NCBI GenBank assembly: GCA_029099845.1
Contig: JAQXOT010000008.1
Span: 1-35,525, forward strand
Source: a bacterium
Lineage (GTDB): Bacteria > Bacillota_I > Bacilli_A > RF39 > UBA660
Direction of reading: 5' to 3'
DNA length: 35,525 nucleotides
Position numbers and translations under genes: made by a program. Below are positions 9,090-16,442 of this stretch, in pieces (the stretch's first letter is position 1; each line of letters starts with the position of its first letter). The notes under the pieces were generated by a model. It saw only the letters and a list, made by a program, of their open reading frames with translations, did no database searches and had not been told where the DNA came from.

Positions 9090-9620
9090 ATGGAACTAGC
9101 TAAAATTTTTCTTAGTAATTCATTTAATAATGTAAAATCAATATCAATGGATAGCAAGATATATGAGGCCTTTAAACCCTATTTATTCGATACAAAAAAA
9201 ATAAGTTTAGAAGAATTCATGAAAGATAAAGAATTACGTTATGCATATCGGGAAAAATACCAAAAAGTAAAGGCAAAACTTCAAAAGATATCAAATACAA
9301 AATGCACATTAAAAGATGAACAATGCTTTGCCTATATATTTAAATCATGCCAAGAGTGGCAAGAATTCATAGAGACAGCTAAAGATAATACACTCGATAA
9401 TGGTGAAAGTTTTATAAGAGCTTTACCATTAGATAGATATTTAATGATGACAAATGACCAAAAGAGTACACTAGAAGAAAACCTTATAAAATCTGCTATA
9501 ACAAGGGTTAGGACAATATCACAAGCTATTTCTAGCCAAAACAATAACGACGAATTAAATGCTATGTTAGAAGAAAAGCCTAGCCAAGTTAGTAAAGAAA
9601 ATCATCAAAAAATACAATAA
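9090..9620 (+). CDS. Hypothetical protein, 176 residues
   Basis: I do not recognise this protein. It is soluble, without a signal or membrane segment, and charged, with a helical-looking middle (YREKYQKVKAKLQKI). The central part, CQEWQEFIETAKDN, and a polar tail rich in Q, N and E follow. I chose ATG 9090 because TGAGGTG lies just upstream; the frame is open further up, but a promoter occupies that part. It is followed after 14 bases by a dehydrogenase gene, probably co-transcribed. It stands where ecf genes normally begin. Confidence 0.7.
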   Translation: MELAKIFLSNSFNNVKSISMDSKIYEAFKPYLFDTKKISLEEFMKDKELRYAYREKYQKVKAKLQKISNTKCTLKDEQCFAYIFKSCQEWQEFIETAKDNTLDNGESFIRALPLDRYLMMTNDQKSTLEENLIKSAITRVRTISQAISSQNNNDELNAMLEEKPSQVSKENHQKIQ

Positions 9621-9634
9621 AGGGAGAGAAAAAT

Positions 9635-10387
9635 ATGAAAGCTTTGATTACTGGAGCATCATCTGGAATTGGATTAGACATGGCCAGATACTTAGCTCAA
9701 AAGAAGTATGAATTAATTTTAGTAGCCCGTAATCGAGAAAAACTAGAAGAAATACAAAAAAAACTTCCAACAAAAGTAACAATAATTGTAGCTGATTTAT
9801 CAAATGAGCAAAAAGTAAAAGAATTATATGTCCTAACGAAAAGAGAAAATATTGATATATTAATAAATAATGCTGGTTTTGGTGATTTTGGTTATTTCAC
9901 TGATACCGATTTAAATAAAGACTTAGAAATGATTGACACAAACATTAAAGCTGTCCATATCCTTACAAAATCATTTTTAAAGGATATGGAAGAAAGAAAC
10001 TCTGGTTATATATTAAATGTTGCCTCAACTGCAGCCTTTCAACCAGGACCATTAATGAGCACATATTATGCCACTAAATCCTACGTCTATCAGCTAACAG
10101 AAGCTCTATACTATGAACAAAAAAAGAAAAAGACTAATGTTCATATTGCCGTACTATGTCCAGGCCCTGTAAATACAAATTTCAACAATGTAGCTGGCGT
10201 AAAGTTTGGAGTAAAAGCCCAATCTAGCCCCTATGTAGCTAAGTATGCCATTGACAAGTTGCTAGCAAAAAAGATGTTAATAATACCAGGGTTTAAAATG
10301 AAATGTGCTAAATTCTTTAGCCGTTTTGTATCTGATAAGTTTTTATTATATGTGACATATCATATTCAAAAAAAGAAAGTCAACTAA
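9635..10387 (+). CDS. Short-chain dehydrogenase/reductase
   Basis: A 250-residue SDR oxidoreductase, NAD(P)-dependent, probably cytosolic. The Rossmann motif is TGASSGIG (residues 6-13), then NNAGFG, then the catalytic Ser in VASTAAF and the YxxxK pair in YYATKSY, followed by CPGPVNTNF. The set is complete, so it should be active. Substrate cannot be told; the family makes and breaks alcohols on many compounds. AAAGGGAGAG precedes the ATG. It is probably in one transcript with the gene before it. Confidence 0.9.
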   Translation: MKALITGASSGIGLDMARYLAQKKYELILVARNREKLEEIQKKLPTKVTIIVADLSNEQKVKELYVLTKRENIDILINNAGFGDFGYFTDTDLNKDLEMIDTNIKAVHILTKSFLKDMEERNSGYILNVASTAAFQPGPLMSTYYATKSYVYQLTEALYYEQKKKKTNVHIAVLCPGPVNTNFNNVAGVKFGVKAQSSPYVAKYAIDKLLAKKMLIIPGFKMKCAKFFSRFVSDKFLLYVTYHIQKKKVN

Positions 10388-10399
10388 TTGTTGGCTTTT
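10377..10399 (+). terminator. Weak terminator after the dehydrogenase
   Basis: AAGTCAAC (10377-10384) pairs with GTTGGCTT (10390-10397), with one T-G wobble, around a TAATT loop and a run of only four T. It overlaps the dehydrogenase stop. With so short a U-run, read-through into the EcfA-like genes is likely. Confidence 0.5.
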
Positions 10400-10430
10400 A
10401 AAGATTAATTATAAAAAGGTAGTGATATAA

Positions 10431-11234
10431 ATGCAGGATAATGTTATTGATGTAATTAATTTATCTTTGCCATATGCTTTTCAAAAATTTAATATTTCCT
10501 TTGAAAGAAATAAATTAACTGTCCTTACTGGTCCAAATAATTGTGGCAAGACAACATTAATTAGAAGTATAATCGGTCAGATATTTACCGATAATACAAT
10601 CTATATTTTTTCTCAAGAGCTAGAATATTATCGTATCACAGAACTAAATATAATTATGAAGCATATCATCCCCGATGAATACCTTTTTACAGCACCTACC
10701 ATCTTTCAAGAACTAAATAATAGTCTTAATAACTTAGAGATATCATCATCTATCAAAAGAAAAAAGATTAAAGAAATTTTAAAACAATTCGACTTAATAA
10801 AAATAGAAAATACCAATCCAAATGAATTAACAGAAGCAAACAAGATAAAAGTTCAATTAGCTAAGTGTCTTCTTCAATCACCTAAAATATTATTATTGGA
10901 TGATATCTTTATTACGATGAATAATGATGAGCGAAATAACATAATAAGAAGTTTAAAAGACTTTCAAAAAAAGATGGATTTAACTATTATAATGACCACA
11001 TCTAATTTAAATGACTGCCTACTAGCTGATTATATTTATGTCATTGAAAAAAACACGATAGCCCTAGAAGGAACACCTATAGAAGTACTACAAAAAGACA
11101 ATGTTTTAAATCGCATTGGTTTAGAATTACCCTTTATAATAGATTTGTCAGTTAAACTTCGGGACTATGATTTAATCAACGATGTAGATATAAATAGTGA
11201 TATAGATGGGATGGTGAATCTTTTATGGAAATAA
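10431..11234 (+). CDS. EcfA1-like ATP-binding protein, degenerate
   Basis: Related to EcfA1 (CbiO), one of two ATPases of energy-coupling-factor vitamin transporters, by position and by the C-terminal pattern IGLELPFIIDLSVKLRDYDL. Walker A is good (GPNNCGKTT, 34-42). The signature LSGGQ has become LTEAN, Walker B is LLLDD with Asp where the catalytic Glu belongs, and the H-loop His is Thr. ATP may bind, but hydrolysis is doubtful. It overlaps the next gene by ten bases. No EcfT follows. Calling it ecfA1 would overstate the evidence. Confidence 0.75.
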   Translation: MQDNVIDVINLSLPYAFQKFNISFERNKLTVLTGPNNCGKTTLIRSIIGQIFTDNTIYIFSQELEYYRITELNIIMKHIIPDEYLFTAPTIFQELNNSLNNLEISSSIKRKKIKEILKQFDLIKIENTNPNELTEANKIKVQLAKCLLQSPKILLLDDIFITMNNDERNNIIRSLKDFQKKMDLTIIMTTSNLNDCLLADYIYVIEKNTIALEGTPIEVLQKDNVLNRIGLELPFIIDLSVKLRDYDLINDVDINSDIDGMVNLLWK

Positions 11235-12010
11235 AGTTTATCAATTGTTCTTTAAATGACAAACAAATTAATTTAGAATTTGATAGTACTGATATAACTG
11301 CCATATCCACTAATAATAGTTGCTTATTTTGCGATTTAATATCTTTAAAACTCCCCCTAAAAGGTGAAATAATAGTTGATGGAGTAAAAGTAAATGATAG
11401 TAACATTTCAGAGTATCAACGTAAAATAAGCATAGTTAACACTTATAAACCAATCAGTTTTCTTAAAACAGTACTTGAATATATGAATTTCATAATAACA
11501 ACAGAAAATTTAAAAATGAAAAATCCTAACAAAAAAATAATTGATTCTTTAAAAATTGTAGGATTAAATGAAAAATACTTATTTAGAGAGCTAAATACAT
11601 TATCAAAATCTGAAAAAGAATTAATACAAATAGCAACTGCCTTATTATCCAATCCAGAAATGTTAGTTCTAACTGAACAATTTTCAAGCTTAGACTTAAA
11701 AAATCAAAAAAAAATATACATGTTATTATTAAGACTAAAAGAACAATATCATAAAACTATAATAATACTAAGTACCGATACAAATATCTTATACAAATAT
11801 TGTACAAGAGCAGTAATAATAAAAAATGATAAAGTTATTACTGGCCCCATTAAAGATGTATATAGTAAAGTTGAAACACTAAGAAGAAGTAAAATTAGAG
11901 TACCAGATATTGTAGAATTTACCTATCAAGCTAGAAAGCAAAAAAAAGCAAAAATAGATTATCACAAAGATATTCGAGATATTATCAAAGATATATATAA
12001 GCATATATAA
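11225..12010 (+). CDS. EcfA2-like ATPase homologue without a P-loop
   Basis: The second EcfA-like protein, 261 residues. The Walker A region reads ITAISTNNSCLFCDL (about 24-38) in place of GxxGxGKST, so the nucleotide-binding lysine is gone. The signature is LSKSE and Walker B is LVLTEQFSSLD. The residue before the catalytic Glu is Thr, not Asp, and the H-loop His is missing. The fold is still readable (GEIIVDG, then SFLKTV, then D-loop SSLD), and the frame is intact. It starts inside the previous gene, so the pair is translationally coupled. It may be a structural partner of that protein. Confidence 0.72.
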   Translation: MEIKFINCSLNDKQINLEFDSTDITAISTNNSCLFCDLISLKLPLKGEIIVDGVKVNDSNISEYQRKISIVNTYKPISFLKTVLEYMNFIITTENLKMKNPNKKIIDSLKIVGLNEKYLFRELNTLSKSEKELIQIATALLSNPEMLVLTEQFSSLDLKNQKKIYMLLLRLKEQYHKTIIILSTDTNILYKYCTRAVIIKNDKVITGPIKDVYSKVETLRRSKIRVPDIVEFTYQARKQKKAKIDYHKDIRDIIKDIYKHI

Positions 12011-12022
12011 TTGAGGTGAAAT

Positions 12023-12754
12023 ATGCGATATTTAATTAAATTTTCCTATGATGGAAGTAACTATAATGGCTATCAATATCAAAAAAATTTACCAAGCATT
12101 CAAGAAAGTCTTGAAATTGCTTTAACAAAAGTCAACAATAATAAAAAAACTACAGCTACCGCAACAGGAAGAACCGATAAGGGCGTTCATGCACTATGTC
12201 AATATGCTCATGCTGATATTAATATTAATATAACAGAACAAAAATTAAAAAGAGCCCTTAATAGTAACCTACCACCAGATATTCATATAATTAAAACGAC
12301 AATTGTTCCTAATGATTTTCATGCAAGATACTCAGTAAAATCAAAAGAATACAAGTATTATATAAATATAGGTGAATATAATCCTATAGAAAGAAACTAT
12401 GTTTTTCAGTACAATCACGCCTTAAATATAAAAGCTATGCAAGAAGGCATACAGTTCTTTATCGGTACTCATGATTTTAGAGCCTTTGTTACTGAAAATA
12501 AAGAAAAAGAAAATTGTATTCGAACAATCTCAAAAGCCAGTATCTATCAAAACAATGATAAAATAGAAATTACTTTTAAAGGAACGGGCTTTTTAAGATA
12601 TCAAGTAAGAAATATGGTAGGCATTTTGATAAAGGTTGGAGAAAATAAAATTCCTCCCGAAGAAGTTCAAACTATATTAGAAAGTAAAGATCGAAGAAAA
12701 TCAGGCAAAACAGCTCCGAGTGTTGGACTATACTTAACTAATGTAGAGTATTAG
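12023..12754 (+). CDS. truA: tRNA pseudouridine synthase A
   Basis: TruA makes pseudouridine at positions 38-40 of tRNA anticodon arms. The 243 residues contain the catalytic ATGRTDKGVHALCQ (Asp about 52), FHARYSVKSKEYKYYI, and the C-terminal FLRYQVRNMVG block. Length is standard (247 in Bacillus). TTGAGGTGAAAT precedes the ATG. Its position after the EcfA-like pair and before rplM-rpsI is that of Bacilli, apart from the intervening insert. The stop codon lies inside the terminator stem. Confidence 0.97.
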   Translation: MRYLIKFSYDGSNYNGYQYQKNLPSIQESLEIALTKVNNNKKTTATATGRTDKGVHALCQYAHADININITEQKLKRALNSNLPPDIHIIKTTIVPNDFHARYSVKSKEYKYYINIGEYNPIERNYVFQYNHALNIKAMQEGIQFFIGTHDFRAFVTENKEKENCIRTISKASIYQNNDKIEITFKGTGFLRYQVRNMVGILIKVGENKIPPEEVQTILESKDRRKSGKTAPSVGLYLTNVEY

Positions 12755-12766
12755 TTAAGTTTTTTT
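12732..12766 (+). terminator. Terminator of truA
   Basis: ACTTAACTAAT (12732-12742) and ATTAGTTAAGT (12750-12760) form a perfect 11-base-pair stem with a 7-base loop, followed by a run of T to 12766. The truA stop codon lies within the right arm. Confidence 0.92.
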
Positions 12767-12855
12767 ATTATCTATTAAAAGAATTTTTACTAGTATTGAC
12801 AAATAAAATTTAAGTAGAGAAACCTAAAAATTTTATTGAATAATTTACTTATAAG

Positions 12856-12906
12856 AAATCTTTGCATTGATTTAATTACCTAAATTTCTGCAAAGATTTT
12901 TCTTTT
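12856..12906 (+). terminator. Long-loop hairpin with T-rich tail in truA downstream region
   Basis: AAATCTTTGCA (12856-12866) and TGCAAAGATTT (12889-12899) are perfectly complementary over 11 bases, separated by 22 bases, with a T-rich but interrupted tail. It could be a second terminator of the truA transcript or a regulatory element of the following gene. A TTGACA at 12796 lies upstream, but I see no matching -10. Confidence 0.5.
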
Positions 12907-12950
12907 GTCTTCTCATTTAAAATAATAGACTATTACCGCAAAATATAAAG

Positions 12951-12982
12951 AACTTGCAAGTTTTTAAATTTTATGATATAAT
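12951..12982 (+). promoter_or_regulatory. Promoter of the truA-rplM insert, with palindromic -35
   Basis: TTGCAA (12954-12959), 17 bases, then TATAAT (12977-12982) with TG one base before it (12974-12975), so an extended -10. The -35 is the centre of a perfect 12-base palindrome, AACTTGCAAGTT (12951-12962), a shape expected of a dimeric repressor site. The promoter call is strong; the operator is inference. Confidence 0.75.
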
Positions 12983-13028
12983 ATGAACCAATCAATGAGA
13001 AGAAGTAGATAAATAAGGGGTTAGGTCT

Positions 13029-13793
13029 ATGGAAGAAAAAGAAATTGATTATAAAAAGTTAAAAAAAAGGTACGAAAAACTAGGTGCTAAAGAATTTAAA
13101 AAAGTAGTTATGGAAGTTGAAAAATTAAGGTGGAAAATTACCAAAAAGTTTTTTCCAAACTATTTAGAAAAATATGAAAAGAGTGCGGAAAAGGAACTTA
13201 ATAAAGCCTTAAAGAAAGCAACTACTGAAGAAGAAAGACAAAGGATAATAAATAGTTATCGTAGGCAAATATTAACCGCAAGAAGAGAATATAATCGTGA
13301 AGAAAATAGAAACTATCATTTGGATGCCAAAAGGCCGACAGAAATAATAGGGTATTTAAAATACAACAAAAGTGTTCATCAAAATGCTTTAATAAGAAAT
13401 GCCATAATTTCCATCGGAACTATGGGATTTATAGTTGGTGGTGTGGCAACACCTGTAGCAGCAACTATACTTATCGCGCAGGGCTTAAGTGCCATCAAAA
13501 ATTGGCAATGTATAAATCTTCAAAATTACAATATATGCAGAATACAAATTCATAAAAAAGCCCTAGAACAACGCGAAATAAAACGCCAGCAACGCCAGCA
13601 AGAAAAATATAGCGAGGTCTCACGTGTCATGGAAAAAGCTTTTGAAACAACTAAAGAACCTACAAAAATTCCAACAGTAAGAGAACTTGCTGGTGCAATA
13701 GAAACCAAAGAACAACTTGAGCAAATGAGAGAGTGGCTTAAATCAATAAAAGAAACTAGTAAAGTTAAAGATGATACTGCTTATGCTAAATAA
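13029..13793 (+). CDS. Hypothetical membrane-associated coiled-coil protein
   Basis: I do not recognise this 254-residue protein. Residues 1-105 are highly charged (KKLKKRYEKLGAKEF, KSAEKELNKALKKATTEEE) and likely helical or coiled. A hydrophobic stretch at about 128-155 (ISIGTMGFIVGGVATPVAA, ending TILIAQGL) is the only membrane candidate. A second charged helix follows (KALEQREIKRQQRQQ), then a polar tail. AAGGGG precedes the ATG by eight bases. It has its own promoter and is followed by another unknown gene after 15 bases. It interrupts the usual truA-rplM neighbourhood. Confidence 0.72.
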   Translation: MEEKEIDYKKLKKRYEKLGAKEFKKVVMEVEKLRWKITKKFFPNYLEKYEKSAEKELNKALKKATTEEERQRIINSYRRQILTARREYNREENRNYHLDAKRPTEIIGYLKYNKSVHQNALIRNAIISIGTMGFIVGGVATPVAATILIAQGLSAIKNWQCINLQNYNICRIQIHKKALEQREIKRQQRQQEKYSEVSRVMEKAFETTKEPTKIPTVRELAGAIETKEQLEQMREWLKSIKETSKVKDDTAYAK

Positions 13794-13808
13794 AAGGGGG
13801 AATAAATA

Positions 13809-14195
13809 ATGGGCATATCAATATTTAATACTACTACTATAGTAGGAACAATAGGAGCAACAGCTTATGGTTGTTGTGACCATGAAAAAGGAAAACTTAA
13901 ATTTACATTAAATAAAGACAAAGCAAAAAAAACACTAAAAAATGTGGGAACAACAGCTGCAGTGGTAACATTATCTAGCACTACCCAATTTGGTGGAGAA
14001 TTGGCAACAAGCCATATGGGAGATTTATATGGTGATGCAATGTCAGCAAAACAAGTTGCTCAAATAGAAGAATTACTAGACGAAAAAGAACGAGAATTTA
14101 ATGGCAAAGATGTCATTATATTAAGCGACAAGCAAGATGATAAAACACTAGCAGAATCAAACGAAGATGTCAAAATTTTCACTAAAAAAATATAA
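13809..14195 (+). CDS. Hypothetical small protein, partner of the preceding gene
   Basis: 128 residues of unknown function. The N-terminus is weakly hydrophobic (ISIFNTTTIVGTIGATAYG), followed by CCDHEKGK, a small Ala/Thr/Val segment (VGTTAAVVTLSSTTQFGGE) and an acidic C-terminus (IEELLDEKEREF). It has no clear signal peptide cleavage pattern. AAAAGGGGG lies before the ATG, and the gap to the gene before is 15 bases, so the two form a small operon. The hairpin ending that operon lies at 14230. Confidence 0.7.
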   Translation: MGISIFNTTTIVGTIGATAYGCCDHEKGKLKFTLNKDKAKKTLKNVGTTAAVVTLSSTTQFGGELATSHMGDLYGDAMSAKQVAQIEELLDEKEREFNGKDVIILSDKQDDKTLAESNEDVKIFTKKI

Positions 14196-14229
14196 TTAAC
14201 AGGATATTAAAATAAGTGGGATAATAAAT

Positions 14230-14260
14230 AAAAAAAGTATTGATTTTTAATACTTTTTTT
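14230..14260 (+). terminator. Terminator of the truA-rplM insert operon
   Basis: AAAAAAAGTATT (14230-14241) pairs with AATACTTTTTTT (14249-14260), 12 base pairs with a 7-base loop; the right arm supplies the U-run. Its loop contains the -35 hexamer of the next promoter. Confidence 0.88.
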
Positions 14261-14268
14261 AGTATAAT
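14240..14268 (+). promoter_or_regulatory. Promoter of rplM-rpsI, overlapping the terminator
   Basis: TTGATT (14240-14245) and TATAAT (14263-14268) are 17 bases apart. The -35 lies at the end of the left stem and in the loop of the upstream terminator, and the -10 begins two bases after its U-run. Transcription would start near 14275, giving a leader of about 70 bases. Confidence 0.8.
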
Positions 14269-14274
14269 CATAAT

Positions 14275-14340
14275 CGGTACATTCGAATCCCCACATAAAT
14301 TAGATCCTGGGAAAATCTAGTTTAAGTAAAAGGAGAAAAA
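14275..14340 (+). promoter_or_regulatory. Probable ribosomal protein leader (L13 type) of rplM
   Basis: The 5' leader holds a TAGAT/ATCTA stem (14301-14305 with 14315-14319). Its loop carries TGGG (14308-14311), able to pair with CCCA at 14290-14293 upstream and so form a small pseudoknot. Bacillota rplM genes often have such an L13 leader for autoregulation. The class is assigned mainly from position and this shape, so a covariance search (Rfam L13_leader) is needed to confirm it. Confidence 0.5.
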
Positions 14341-14343
14341 AAT

Positions 14344-14775
14344 ATGACAAGTTATATGCAAAAAAAAGAAACTGTAGAGCGCAAGTGGTATGTAATTGAC
14401 GCTGAAGGAAAATCATTAGGTAGAGTAGCAGCTTTAGCCGCAACTTACCTACGTGGAAAACACAAACCAACATACACTCCACACATTGATTGTGGAGATA
14501 ATATCATCATTATTAATGCAGAAAAAGTTAATCTAACTGGTAACAAACTAGAAGATAAGATTTACTACAATCACTCACAATATGTAGGTGGTTTAAGAGA
14601 AAGAACTGCAAAAGTAATGAGAGAACAATATCCAGTTGAAATGATGGAAAGAGCTGTTAAAGGAATGCTTCCACATAATAGACTTGGAAGAGACATGTAT
14701 AAAAAATTATTTGTATATGCCGGAAATGAACACAAGCATGCTGCACAAAAGCCAGAAGTGCTTGAGGTTAAATAG
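14344..14775 (+). CDS. rplM: 50S ribosomal protein L13
   Basis: uL13 is an early 50S assembly protein. The 143 residues contain [17 protein letters not shown] and the conserved [19 protein letters not shown] (about 101-119). Length matches Bacillus (145). AAAAGGAG precedes the ATG. It has its own promoter and structured leader, and leads rpsI by 13 bases. Confidence 0.98.
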   Translation: MTSYMQKKETVERKWYVIDAEGKSLGRVAALAATYLRGKHKPTYTPHIDCGDNIIIINAEKVNLTGNKLEDKIYYNHSQYVGGLRERTAKVMREQYPVEMMERAVKGMLPHNRLGRDMYKKLFVYAGNEHKHAAQKPEVLEVK

Positions 14776-14788
14776 GAGGGTTTAAGCT

Positions 14789-15214
14789 ATGGCAAAAGAA
14801 AAGAAAAATGTTTATACTGGAACTGGACACAGAAAGACCAGTGTTGCTAGAGTTACATTAACTCCAGGAACAGGAAAAATTACAGTAAATGGCTTAGATG
14901 TACATGACTATTTACCTTTTGAAGTACTAGTAATGGATTTATGTCAGCCACTTGAAATTACCAACACAAAAGAAATGTTTGACGTTGATGCCAAAGTTAA
15001 AGGTGGCGGATTCCAAGGCCAAACAGGAGCAATCCGTTTAGGAATTACAAGAGCATTATTAGAATATGATAAAACAACACCAGCTGATTCAGAAAATAGC
15101 TATAGAAAAGTATTAAAAGCTGCTGGATTTATCACAAGAGACTCTCGTAAGAAAGAACGTAAGAAACCAGGATTAAAGAAAGCACGTCGTGCACCACAAT
15201 TCTCAAAACGTTAA
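14789..15214 (+). CDS. rpsI: 30S ribosomal protein S9
   Basis: uS9 reaches the P-site tRNA with its C-terminal tail. The 141 residues include [33 protein letters not shown] and the basic ending [12 protein letters not shown], whose final arginine is the tRNA-contacting residue. The N-terminal MAKEKKN is a short extension beyond the 130-residue Bacillus form. AGGAGGG precedes the ATG. Standard rplM-rpsI pair. Confidence 0.98.
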   Translation: MAKEKKNVYTGTGHRKTSVARVTLTPGTGKITVNGLDVHDYLPFEVLVMDLCQPLEITNTKEMFDVDAKVKGGGFQGQTGAIRLGITRALLEYDKTTPADSENSYRKVLKAAGFITRDSRKKERKKPGLKKARRAPQFSKR

Positions 15215-15245
15215 AATATTTTGGAATTATGTATTTCAATCCTTC

Positions 15246-15270
15246 AAAAGCCCAATATATGGGCTTTTTT
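15246..15270 (+). terminator. Terminator of rplM-rpsI
   Basis: AAAAGCCCA (15246-15254) pairs with TGGGCTTTT (15260-15268) around ATATA and runs into T to 15270. It lies 32 bases after the rpsI stop. Confidence 0.92.
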
Positions 15271-15377
15271 GTTTGCCATAAATAACTACTTATCAAATAA
15301 AAAACAACCAAGGATATAATTTTTATCTCAAATTATGCATAAAAAAATATTTGCATATAATATTCTAGGAGGTAAAA

Positions 15378-15710
15378 ATGTTAAATACAAATTATTTAGA
15401 AGAATTATTAACCATTTCAATAGTACTAAGTACTATTACTTGCTCTCTAATCCAAAAAACAAAAAGTAAATTTAAAACTAATAAGTATATTTTATTATAC
15501 TCTTTATTTATTAATCTCATATTTAGTATAGCCTTTTGTCAAACCTTTACCAGTATTAATTTTCCAACAAGTCTTTGGATTGGCTTTTTTTCCTTTATTG
15601 GAGCAGATAGTATATATAAAGTCTTAAAAGGCCGGCTAAAAACACATACCGAATTAACCGAAAAAGTAACTATTCCTAAAGAAAATATTATCAATAAGGA
15701 GGAAAACTAA
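15378..15710 (+). CDS. Probable holin
   Basis: 110 residues with three hydrophobic segments (about 10-27, 37-57 and 62-83) and a charged C-terminal tail (LKTHTELTEKVTIPKEN). Size, topology and position directly before an endolysin, overlapping it by one base (TAATG), fit a phage holin, which perforates the membrane so that the lysin reaches the wall. Holins are poorly conserved, so the call rests mainly on context. TAGGAGG precedes the ATG. No other phage genes lie nearby. Confidence 0.65.
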   Translation: MLNTNYLEELLTISIVLSTITCSLIQKTKSKFKTNKYILLYSLFINLIFSIAFCQTFTSINFPTSLWIGFFSFIGADSIYKVLKGRLKTHTELTEKVTIPKENIINKEEN

Positions 15711-16408
15711 TGGAAAAACCACTATATCCAAGTTATTATATGCGAATAACACAAGGCTATAATACCGGGACTCATCTAAATAGTTTTGCTATTGATGAAG
15801 CCGGAAAAGATCAAAATATTAGTAAACTAAGAGCCCCTTTTACGGGCATCATCAAAAAAATCTACACTCAAGATGCCAACGAAGTATGGCTAGAAAGTGA
15901 ATCTCCTGTAGAGTATCCAGACGGAACAATTGATTATATGACAATAATGTTTGCTCATTCGAATGATGTATCAGATTTATTTGTGGGGAAAAAAATATCC
16001 CAAGGTGAAAACTTCTATTCAGAAGGCACAAAGGGAAACACCACAGGAAATCACTGCCACATTGAATGCGGACAAGGAAAATTTTATAATACTGGCTGGT
16101 ACAAAAACAAAAATGGCACTTATTCAATAAATAATGGCAAAAGACCAGAAGAATGTCTATGGGTCGATAACAAAGTAACAATAATCGATAATAATAATTA
16201 TACTTTTAAAAAATTAAATACTATTGAAGAAAAAAGTAATCAGTCAGTAGAACTGAGTAATGAAAACCCCACCCAAACATCAAGTGAAAAATCAACAAAA
16301 ATTGTGGAAAAAACTAGCACAGAAAATCCCCAACTAATATTTACCTGTGAAAAAAGTGATTTATACGGTATTTATTTAAAAAAAGGGCAAAAATTATACC
16401 TAAAATAA
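15710..16408 (+). CDS. M23-type peptidoglycan endopeptidase, endolysin-like
   Basis: 232 residues with no signal peptide. The N-terminal part resembles the M23/LytM fold, a zinc endopeptidase cutting peptide cross-bridges in the wall. The first two ligands lie in GTHLNSFAIDEAG (His and Asp), and the HxH pair is in GNHCHIECG. GIIKKIYTQDANEVWLES is the usual strand between. A linker rich in Ser, Thr, Asn and Glu (about 170-205) leads to a short C-terminal module (LIFTCEKSDLYGIYLKKG). Absence of a signal peptide and the linked holin suggest a lysis cassette. Confidence 0.78.
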   Translation: MEKPLYPSYYMRITQGYNTGTHLNSFAIDEAGKDQNISKLRAPFTGIIKKIYTQDANEVWLESESPVEYPDGTIDYMTIMFAHSNDVSDLFVGKKISQGENFYSEGTKGNTTGNHCHIECGQGKFYNTGWYKNKNGTYSINNGKRPEECLWVDNKVTIIDNNNYTFKKLNTIEEKSNQSVELSNENPTQTSSEKSTKIVEKTSTENPQLIFTCEKSDLYGIYLKKGQKLYLK

Positions 16409-16442
16409 AAGTTATCCACAACTAAGTAATAATCTATACCAA

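Noticed and set aside
12796-12824. Promoter at the TTGACA after the truA terminator
   Set aside because: No -10 at a suitable distance; the nearest candidates are 13 or 23 bases away. The promoter at 12954 explains the next gene better.
15315-15361. TATAAT at 15315 and 15356 as promoters of the holin gene
   Set aside because: Neither has a matching -35, and the second would start transcription inside the ribosome-binding site. A promoter must exist but I cannot place it.
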